Positions 57,685 to 64,000 of a stretch of DNA of 64,000 bases are shown here, piece by piece. Source of the DNA: Campylobacter concisus (GTDB taxonomy: Bacteria > Campylobacterota > Campylobacteria > Campylobacterales > Campylobacteraceae); assembly GCF_015679985.1 (NCBI RefSeq), contig NZ_CP049239.1, forward strand, positions 496,001 to 560,000, written 5' to 3'. The notes under the pieces are model-generated. The model worked only from the letters and a program-made list of their open reading frames with translations. It did not search any database and had not been told where the DNA came from. Every line of letters starts with the position of its first letter. Position 1 is the first letter of the stretch. Position numbers and translations under genes: made by a program.

Positions 57685-58964
57685 CAAATAAAGAGGCATT
57701 TAGCGAAGCCAAAAAATATATCCCAGGTGGTGTAAATTCGCCTGTTCGTGCATTTGGAAGTGTTGGTGGTGAGCCTGTAATGATCGATCACGCTAGGGGT
57801 GCTTATATCTATGATGTCGAGGGCAAAAAGTATCTTGACTTTATCCAAAGCTGGGGACCGCTCATATTTGGCCACTGCGACAAAGATATCGAAGAGGCGA
57901 TCATCTCTGCTGTAAAACAAGGCGTCTCATACGGCGCTCCATCTCCAAAAGAGACAGCTCTAGCAAAGCTAATATGTGATGAGTTTAAACAAATAGATAA
58001 AATTCGCTTCGTTAGCTCTGGCACAGAGGCTACCATGAGCGCTATCAGAGTGGCTAGAGGATATGCCAAAAAAGACGGACTTATCAAATTTGAGGGCTGC
58101 TACCACGGACACAGCGACGCACTTCTTATCAAAGCAGGAAGTGGCGCTACGACATACGGCAACGCATCAAGCAGCGGCATACCACAAGATGTTGTGAAAA
58201 ACACCTATTTGGCAGTTTATAACGATATAGAAAGCGTAAAAGCCATTTTTGAAAATAATAAAGACAAAATCGGCGTCGTCATAATCGAGCCAATCGCAGG
58301 AAATATGGGGCTTGTGCCAGCTGATAAGAAATTTTTAGAGGAGCTTAGAGCGCTTTGCGATAAATTTGGCGCTGTGCTTATCCTTGATGAGGTTATGAGC
58401 GGTTTTAGGGCTTCTCGCCTTGGCTCATATCCATTTCACGAGGTGGATGCTGACCTTGTCACATTTGGCAAGGTTATAGGCGGAGGCATGAACGTCGCTG
58501 CTTTTGGTGGCAAAGCTGAAATCATGGACTGCCTAAGCCCAGAGGGCGCTGTCTATCAAGCAGGCACGCTAAGTGGCAACCCAGTGGCGATGAGCGCTGG
58601 TATAGCGGCTATTTCTAAGATAAATAGCGATCCAAATTTATATGCTAGACTTGAAAAACTAGCTAAAAAACTAATGGACGGCTTCAAAGAGGCAGCAAAA
58701 AGTGCTGGCATCGCTATACAAACCGATATTCGTGGCTCGATGTTTGGTTACTTTTTTACAGATCACGCTGTGAAAAACTACGACGATGCGCTAAAAAGCG
58801 ACACAAAACTCTTTGCTAAATTTCACCAAGCGATGCTTAAGCGTGGAATTTATCTAGCACCAAGTCAGTTTGAGACGGGATTTATCTGCGATGCGATGAG
58901 TGAAGCCGACATCGATCTAGCTATAAATGCAGCCAAGGAAGCATTTTTGGAGATAAAAGCTTAA
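57681..58964 (+). CDS. hemL: Glutamate-1-semialdehyde aminotransferase
   Basis: 427 residues. PLP lysine in [25 protein letters not shown] for the PLP pyridine, and [15 protein letters not shown] at the start. It forms 5-aminolevulinate for heme. Overlaps the cytochrome gene before it and shares one base (TAATG) with atpZ after it. Confidence 0.97.
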   Translation: MTNKEAFSEAKKYIPGGVNSPVRAFGSVGGEPVMIDHARGAYIYDVEGKKYLDFIQSWGPLIFGHCDKDIEEAIISAVKQGVSYGAPSPKETALAKLICDEFKQIDKIRFVSSGTEATMSAIRVARGYAKKDGLIKFEGCYHGHSDALLIKAGSGATTYGNASSSGIPQDVVKNTYLAVYNDIESVKAIFENNKDKIGVVIIEPIAGNMGLVPADKKFLEELRALCDKFGAVLILDEVMSGFRASRLGSYPFHEVDADLVTFGKVIGGGMNVAAFGGKAEIMDCLSPEGAVYQAGTLSGNPVAMSAGIAAISKINSDPNLYARLEKLAKKLMDGFKEAAKSAGIAIQTDIRGSMFGYFFTDHAVKNYDDALKSDTKLFAKFHQAMLKRGIYLAPSQFETGFICDAMSEADIDLAINAAKEAFLEIKA

Positions 58965-59242
58965 TGGCAAAGCTAAAAGTAAAAGATATAGTAGTAGGTG
59001 CCGAGCAGCTAAGCCTTGGCATATCGATGGTTGTAGCTGTGGTAATCGGAACTGGACTAGGATATCTTGTAAAAAAGGCTACAAATTTCACGCTAGCACT
59101 TTGGATAGGGCTTGTTTTTGGTATTTTGGCGGCTATTTTAAACGTATACAAGGCTTATAAGGCACAGGTAAAAAGCTTGGATGAGCTAAAAGACGAGAAT
59201 AGGTTTAAAAGCTACGAAAAAGATGATGATGAGGACGATTAG
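58964..59242 (+). CDS. AtpZ/AtpI-like small membrane protein
   Basis: 92 residues, two membrane helices (LGISMVVAVVIGTGLGYLV and LALWIGLVFGILAAILNVY) and an acidic tail ending DDDEDD. The pattern with LGYLVKKATNF fits the AtpZ/AtpI family associated with F-type ATP synthases, although no atp genes are near. Overlaps the next gene by 20 bases. Confidence 0.75.
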   Translation: MAKLKVKDIVVGAEQLSLGISMVVAVVIGTGLGYLVKKATNFTLALWIGLVFGILAAILNVYKAYKAQVKSLDELKDENRFKSYEKDDDEDD

Positions 59243-59750
59243 CAGGCTTTTTATTTGCTATTTTGTGCTTTGGCTTGTCCTTAGTGTGATTGGCAAATTT
59301 GTATCATTTTCATTTTTTATAAGCTCGCAAATTTCATTTTTTGCCTCGCTCATTATCTTAACGGCTAGTTTTTTTGCCTATAAAAACCGCATAAACTCAA
59401 GACTAGAAAATGCTAGAGATGAAATTTTAGCCACAATAGAAGAGGACGAGGATGAGGAGGATGAAATTTCTCCTCAAGAAGAGGTGAAAGAATTTAACCT
59501 AAAGGATGAGAAAACAAGGCTAAAAAAGCAAAAATTTTCATTTAAAGATAAGAGCTATGTGGCAGCATTTATGCCTTACCGTTTGGTGGCCTATGCAGCA
59601 TTATTCTTGGGATTTTTATTTTTAAGAAATGAAAATTTACTAAACGTGCCTGGCTTTTTAGTTGGGCTTGCTCCCATGCCCATTGGAGCGTTTATTTTTG
59701 GCATAATGCAAAATAAACATAGTTTAACAAGGAATGCAGATGGCAAGTAG
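59223..59750 (+). CDS. Conserved membrane protein with an acidic cytosolic segment
   Basis: 175 residues. Two helices at the N-terminus, an acidic and then basic middle (EEDEDEEDEI, followed by Lys-rich), and two helices at the C-terminus. Three successive ATG codons (59223, 59226, 59229) overlap the end of the upstream gene. Not recognised; the conserved order with the next MFS gene suggests a shared operon. Confidence 0.7.
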   Translation: MMMRTISRLFICYFVLWLVLSVIGKFVSFSFFISSQISFFASLIILTASFFAYKNRINSRLENARDEILATIEEDEDEEDEISPQEEVKEFNLKDEKTRLKKQKFSFKDKSYVAAFMPYRLVAYAALFLGFLFLRNENLLNVPGFLVGLAPMPIGAFIFGIMQNKHSLTRNADGK

Positions 59751-60984
59751 CTTTAGGATTATCCGCTCGATGGGGCCGCTATTTTTTGGTATGAGCTTGC
59801 TTTTTATTGGAAATGGTCTAGTTATCGCCTCTTGTAGTGCACTACTAAAACAAAGCGGCGTTGGTGAACTAGAGATCGGCCTTATAAATATGAGTTTTTT
59901 TGTGGGTGCACTTGTTAGTACTATTACAGCTCATAGAGTCATCTCAACTACTGGGCACATCAGAGCATTTGCCATCTTTTCAGCCATTTTTGCGGTCTCA
60001 GCTATGCTTCATGCAGTAAATCAAAATTTAGTATTCTGGGCGATATTGCGTGCATTTTTGGGATATTGCTACTACGCGCTTTTGATGGTTATAGAAAGCT
60101 GGCTAAATGCAAAAATTCCAAATAAAATAAGATCTCGCGTGATTGCCTTTTATGAAGGCGTTTTTTACACGAGTTTTGGACTTGGCATTTTGATCTTGGC
60201 GCTTAACCTTAATACCTTTGAAATTTTCATCATAAGTGCAGCTTTTATCATGCTCTCAAGCATTCCATTAAATTTGATCCGTATAAATCAGCCTCAAATC
60301 CCAGAGCGTCAGCCCATAAATATCCCAAAAATTTTTGGTATCGTCCCGCTCGCTCTTGTTGGTGCGCTCATTGCGGGCTTAGCAATAAATGGCTTTTTTT
60401 CGATGGCAAGCCTTTTTGTCTTGCTTCAAGGATACGGCACAAAAGAGGCGTCATTTTTTATGACGGTTGCGATGATCGGAGGCTTTTTAGCTCAAGTTTT
60501 TATCGGTAGTTTCTCTGATAGATATGGCAGAAGGCCAGCTATCTTGCTTTGTAGCAGCGTGGCTTTAATAAGCGCAGTTTTGTTTTTACTAAATGGCAAA
60601 AATTTAACGGTTGAATATCTGCTTTCATTCTTTTTTGGGGCTGGAATTTTTTGCACATATGGACTTTCTTTAGCTAGGGCAAATGACGAGATCACAGACA
60701 AGACAAAGAGCGTGCAAGTCGCACGTGCTTTACTATTTAGTTACTCTTTGGCTTCGCTTTTCTCGCCGCTTCTTATGAGCTATGCGATGAAAATTTTTGG
60801 AGCATTTGGCTTTATCTATGTTTATTTGGTGCTTTTTGCTGGACTTATTTTATTTGCACTAACACAAAAGACAATACCACAGCACATGAGAAAAGAGTAT
60901 AACGACAGGCTCGTTGCAAGAACGGCTGGCATAGCTACTATTGAGCAAAATGGAAATTTTGCCGATAGAAAAAATAAAAAGTAA
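59740..60984 (+). CDS. Major facilitator superfamily transporter
   Basis: 414 residues from the ATG at 59740 (another ATG lies 6 bases upstream). Twelve hydrophobic segments, with the MFS loop FSDRYGRRPAILL between helices 8 and 9 and a C-terminal charged tail. It probably exports or imports a small molecule; the substrate is not predictable. Overlaps the gene before it by 11 bases. Confidence 0.88.
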   Translation: MASSFRIIRSMGPLFFGMSLLFIGNGLVIASCSALLKQSGVGELEIGLINMSFFVGALVSTITAHRVISTTGHIRAFAIFSAIFAVSAMLHAVNQNLVFWAILRAFLGYCYYALLMVIESWLNAKIPNKIRSRVIAFYEGVFYTSFGLGILILALNLNTFEIFIISAAFIMLSSIPLNLIRINQPQIPERQPINIPKIFGIVPLALVGALIAGLAINGFFSMASLFVLLQGYGTKEASFFMTVAMIGGFLAQVFIGSFSDRYGRRPAILLCSSVALISAVLFLLNGKNLTVEYLLSFFFGAGIFCTYGLSLARANDEITDKTKSVQVARALLFSYSLASLFSPLLMSYAMKIFGAFGFIYVYLVLFAGLILFALTQKTIPQHMRKEYNDRLVARTAGIATIEQNGNFADRKNKK

Positions 60985-60987
60985 AAA

Positions 60988-62637
60988 ATGGACGTAGGAA
61001 ATTCTTTGAATATATCAAACACTTCGGTTCAAACCGGGCAAAATACTACTCAAAATGTGCCAGTTCGTAAAAATGAAGGCTCGCTTTTTAAAAATCAGCC
61101 AAGCGTACAAACGCCTAGTGAGCAGAGCATTTCAGAGACACTTGATAATGTTGGAAAACTCGTTGCAAGAGTGCTTGATGATCTAAAAAGTGCTTCAAGT
61201 CTTAGCAAGGCTGAACAAATTTTATCTCAGGCAAAAGATACGAAAATCGCTCCAAATTTAGCCAGTGAGCTATCAGACCTTACAAAAAGCTTAGAAGCAG
61301 AAGCAACCCAAAATGAAAGCCCTGAGATAAAGAGCCTTGCACTAAAGCTAAAAGAATTTCTAAAACCAATAGCCGATCTAAAAGCCGGCTCACTAAATGA
61401 TCAGATCAAAAACTCAGGCGTAATGCTTGAAGCAAATTTAAAAGACGCACTTAGTCCAGAGAAGCTTCCAAGCTCGGTTCAGAAGCTACTAAGCGATATA
61501 AAAAATCTCTCAAGCGGGAATTTACTAAATCAAATTTTAACCCTAAATGATGAAAAATTAGACAATCAAAATTCTTTTTCAAAGCTTGCTTCTATACTTG
61601 AAAAAGCGAGCAATGACGCAAAAAACATTCTTGATAACTCAAACATAAAAAAGCTTTTAAAAGACGTTGATAAGCTTGATAGTGTGGTTAAATTTTTGGA
61701 TAAAAATTTTTCAAAAGATCAAAATGGCGAGCTAGTAAAAAATCAAATAGGCAAAATACAAAATTTCATCTCAAATTTAAGCGAGAAAGTCACAAGCCTG
61801 GCAAATGAAAAGCTAAATCAAAATTTTGGTTTTAGTCAAAATCACAAAGAGCTAAAAACTATCCTTGATAGCATAAAAAACGATCTAAAAACGCTAAATA
61901 ACATAGGTGATGAAGCAGGGCTTGTAAAGGCGTTTAATGAGATGAGCGATGTTTCAAAGGATGGTAGCTTGCAAGATAAGCTCCAAAGTGCGGCGAGGCG
62001 TCTTGCTCATAGCCTAAGTCTTGCTGATGCTAAGGCAAGTTTGGCTAAAAATGAGCTAAGTGAGAGCAAGGCGCTTTTAAAGCAGTTAAATCTCGCCACA
62101 AACGATATAAATAACATTACGACTAAAAATAGCAGCGAAATTTCAAAAGTGCTAAGCCAAGATATAAAAAGCACGCTTTTAAATATCAGTGAAAAGAGTC
62201 AAAATCCGCAAAGCGTAAATGCCGCAAATAAGATGATTTCACAGATCGAGATGCATCAAATGATATCAAGCCTTCAAGGCGGGATTCAAACTTATATGCC
62301 TTATATTTGGGATGGCGTTGAGGGTGGAAATATCGCATTTAAGCAAGGCAAAAAGGATAAATTTTACGCTCAGATCGATCTAAATTTTAAGAAATTTGGA
62401 CAGATAAATGTGATGGTTGGACTTATTGATAAAAGGTACATTGATCTTTCGGTAGCTACGCAAACAAATGAGTTTAAGGAGCTAATCCTCTCAAACTCTA
62501 GCGAATTAAAACAAGCAATATCAAAGCTTGGACTTATAGTTTCAAACTTTAATATCAAAATTTTGTCAAAAGTGAAGCTAAATGATAGATTTAAAAAATT
62601 TGGTGGCCTTGATGTGGGCTTTGATAAGAAAATTTAA
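60988..62637 (+). CDS. Flagellar hook-length-control (FliK C-domain)-like protein
   Basis: 549 residues. Most is low-complexity, helical and rich in Lys, Asn, Ser and Leu. The last 110 residues resemble the FliK C-terminal domain: FYAQIDLNFKKFGQINV, then a helix and LSKLGLIVSNF-like closing strands. FliK controls the export-specificity switch by acting on FlhB; here the gene ends one base into flhX, a FlhB C-domain paralog, which supports a shared role in flagellar export. Confidence 0.75.
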   Translation: MDVGNSLNISNTSVQTGQNTTQNVPVRKNEGSLFKNQPSVQTPSEQSISETLDNVGKLVARVLDDLKSASSLSKAEQILSQAKDTKIAPNLASELSDLTKSLEAEATQNESPEIKSLALKLKEFLKPIADLKAGSLNDQIKNSGVMLEANLKDALSPEKLPSSVQKLLSDIKNLSSGNLLNQILTLNDEKLDNQNSFSKLASILEKASNDAKNILDNSNIKKLLKDVDKLDSVVKFLDKNFSKDQNGELVKNQIGKIQNFISNLSEKVTSLANEKLNQNFGFSQNHKELKTILDSIKNDLKTLNNIGDEAGLVKAFNEMSDVSKDGSLQDKLQSAARRLAHSLSLADAKASLAKNELSESKALLKQLNLATNDINNITTKNSSEISKVLSQDIKSTLLNISEKSQNPQSVNAANKMISQIEMHQMISSLQGGIQTYMPYIWDGVEGGNIAFKQGKKDKFYAQIDLNFKKFGQINVMVGLIDKRYIDLSVATQTNEFKELILSNSSELKQAISKLGLIVSNFNIKILSKVKLNDRFKKFGGLDVGFDKKI

Positions 62638-62897
62638 TGCAAGTAAATAAGAAAAAAGCAGTAGCTCTTGGCTACAACAGATCTAAAGATAATGCTCCAA
62701 GAGTGCTGGCTAGTGGCGCTGGCGAGATAGCAAATAGAATAATCGATCTTGCAAAAGAGCATGATATACCGATCAAAGAGGATCCTGATCTTATTGAAAT
62801 TTTAAGCAAGGTTGAAGTTGATCAAGAAATTCCACCAAATTTATATAAAGCTGTTGCTGAAATTTTTAGCTTTTTATATAAGATCACAAAGAAATGA
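62637..62897 (+). CDS. flhX: FlhX: stand-alone FlhB C-terminal domain homolog
   Basis: 86 residues. It aligns with the part of FlhB downstream of the NPTH cleavage site: KKAVALGYNRSKDNAPRV, IIDLAKEHDIPIKEDPDL and EIPPNLYKAVAEIFSFLY. It has no membrane helices and starts where the cleaved FlhB fragment would start. In related species FlhX can replace the cleaved C-terminal fragment. One-base overlap with the FliK-like gene. Confidence 0.85.
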   Translation: MQVNKKKAVALGYNRSKDNAPRVLASGAGEIANRIIDLAKEHDIPIKEDPDLIEILSKVEVDQEIPPNLYKAVAEIFSFLYKITKK

Positions 62898-63008
62898 TCT
62901 ATAAATTTGCTTAAAAATTAGCAAGGCATATAAAGAGTGGCAGGGATATTGACGATATACAAAAAGTGGCGTAAGCTAAATATTAAATTAAAATTTTAAA
63001 GGCTATTT

Positions 63009-63578
63009 GTGGCACAAAAATTAATATTAATAGGGGCATCTACTGGCGGGCCTGGGCATTTAAAAAAGTTACTAAAAAACGTAAAACTAAATGGAGCTAT
63101 CATCGTGATAGCCCAGCACATGAATAAAATGTTTATAAACTCTTTCGCTATGCAAATCGGAAAAGAGTGTGGCTTAGATGTTGAAATTTTAAATGAGAGG
63201 AAAATTTTAAAAGAAAATACCGTATACGTCTGTGAACAAAATGTAGTGGTATCACCAAATTTACCAATCAGTGCAAAACCAAATACAGAAGAAAAAACTA
63301 TATATACGCCAAATGTTGATGTGTTGTTTAAATCTGGAGTTGGAATTTGTAAAAGCGCAAATGTCTTAGCTATCTTACTAACTGGCATCGGAGATGATGG
63401 TGCATCTGGGCTTGATAAGCTTTATAAGGCTGGAGCAAAATGTATAGCTGAAAATGAAGAGAGTGCGATAGTTTATGGTATGCCAAAACGTGCAAAAGAG
63501 CTAAATCAAAGCTTAAAATCATTAAATCTAACTATGATAAAAAAAGAGCTGGAGGATTTTTTAAATGCTATTAACTAA
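63009..63578 (+). CDS. cheB: CheB-type chemoreceptor methylesterase without receiver domain
   Basis: 189 residues, GTG start. Catalytic triad: serine in GASTGGPGHL, histidine in AQHMNKMF and aspartate in TGIGDDGASGL. The usual N-terminal receiver is missing, as in C. jejuni, so activity is not set by CheA phosphorylation. It removes methyl groups from chemoreceptors. Overlaps cheR by 14 bases. Confidence 0.93.
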   Translation: MAQKLILIGASTGGPGHLKKLLKNVKLNGAIIVIAQHMNKMFINSFAMQIGKECGLDVEILNERKILKENTVYVCEQNVVVSPNLPISAKPNTEEKTIYTPNVDVLFKSGVGICKSANVLAILLTGIGDDGASGLDKLYKAGAKCIAENEESAIVYGMPKRAKELNQSLKSLNLTMIKKELEDFLNAIN

Positions 63579-64000
63579 TGACGCAAAAGATACAAAAACA
63601 ATGCAAACAAATACTTCACAAGATATGGATAGTTTTAATGAATTTATGAATGTTATCAAAACTCTTTGCGGAGTTGATCTGGAGCCAAAAAGAGATATTA
63701 CGTTGCAGCGAATTACTATTTTTATTAGGGATCGCCAGATAAAAAGCTTTAAAGATCTTGTTTCAATGATAAGATATAACTCAAGCTTACGACAAGACAT
63801 TTTAAATCTAGTAACTGTAAATGAGACTTATTTTTATAGAGAGTTGCCTCAACTTAAAGATGTGATATATTACGCAAAGGAGCTTGGAGGAGCTAGAATT
63901 TTGTGTGCTCCTTGCTCTACTGGAGATGAGTCATATTCTCTCGCAATGCTTGCTTATGAGATGGGATTTAAACAGCATGAAATTTCAATCGTAGGTATAG
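63565..64000 (+). CDS. cheR: Chemotaxis methyltransferase CheR (3' end outside window)
   Basis: An ATG at 63565 inside the end of cheB opens a frame to the window edge. The N-terminal helical part (QDILNLVTVNETYFYRE) and the SAM-binding start ARILCAPCSTGDESYSLAML are diagnostic. It methylates chemoreceptor glutamates using SAM. The C-terminal half lies outside. Confidence 0.93.
   Translation, partial: MLLTNDAKDTKTMQTNTSQDMDSFNEFMNVIKTLCGVDLEPKRDITLQRITIFIRDRQIKSFKDLVSMIRYNSSLRQDILNLVTVNETYFYRELPQLKDVIYYAKELGGARILCAPCSTGDESYSLAMLAYEMGFKQHEISIVGI

Noticed and set aside
62938-62953. Sigma-54 promoter before cheB
   Set aside because: TGGCAG-N5-TTGAC resembles the -24/-12 pattern, but the essential GC at -12 is GA.

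Overview
The window comes from a campylobacterium. Base composition is low in G+C, and most genes recall the local gene order I remember from Campylobacter jejuni, in several blocks: aspS-nadK-recN-cbrR-tatD-slt-rlpA; kdsC-lptC-lptA-engB-mrdA; metG-small Cys protein-fbp-mobB-lipoprotein-slt-yggT-gltX; rpiB-apt-dedA-pepA-ychF; lepB-folD-cytochrome-hemL-atpZ-MFS-FliK-like-flhX; cheB-cheR. The octaheme HaoA with its HaoC partner, rather than NrfHA, points to the C. concisus / C. curvus / C. fetus side of the genus. Species assignment is inference.

Layout. 1-2833: flagellar switch genes (end of fliM, fliY), a LOG-family protein and mnmA. 2886-3008: tRNA-Asn behind a consensus promoter. 3227-6497: a PepSY-domain periplasmic protein, a decayed gene, and an OmpR-type response regulator with its histidine kinase. 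6954-9476 (minus): a three-gene operon of a Tat-exported ModA-like binding protein, a NapH-like iron-sulfur membrane protein and a NifB-like radical SAM protein, with no nitrogenase genes. 9734-16872 (plus): a type I restriction-modification operon (half-size S-like gene, hsdM, hsdS, hsdR) ending in a YgjP-like metallopeptidase; two near-identical palindromes flank its promoter. 16974-21286 (minus): tRNA with CAT anticodon, ppa, two small envelope proteins, adk, aspS. 21379-32997 (plus): nadK, recN, a CbrR-like diguanylate cyclase, tatD, lytic transglycosylase, rlpA, hisB, kdsC, lptC, lptA, engB, a membrane protein and mrdA. 33294-42683: queC, ybeY, a Mur-N-domain-like orphan, metG, fbp, mobB, slt, yggT, gltX, mostly on the minus strand. 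42829-48145 (plus): mscL, a Crp/Fnr regulator, haoC-haoA, a metallophosphoesterase and psd. 48561-53067 (minus): ychF, pepA, dedA, apt, a coiled-coil protein, rpiB. 53177-64000: a DUF4139 protein, a site-2 protease, lepB, folD, a c-type cytochrome, hemL, small membrane proteins, an MFS transporter, a FliK-like protein, flhX, cheB and the start of cheR.

Most genes are core functions: translation, cell wall and LPS assembly, motility, cofactors. Three sections are accessory and the most informative. The NifB/NapH/ModA-like operon keeps every cysteine and histidine I associate with NifB cluster synthesis, and its NapH-like protein carries four extra cysteines in a loop predicted to face the periplasm; it is the best candidate for an undescribed system. 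The restriction-modification operon has an extra half-S gene and paired operator-like palindromes. The haoCA unit gives a quinol-linked multiheme route for nitrite or hydroxylamine reduction and sits beside a Crp/Fnr gene and a palindrome with Fnr-like spacing.

I saw no CRISPR array, insertion sequence, rRNA gene, prophage or replication origin.
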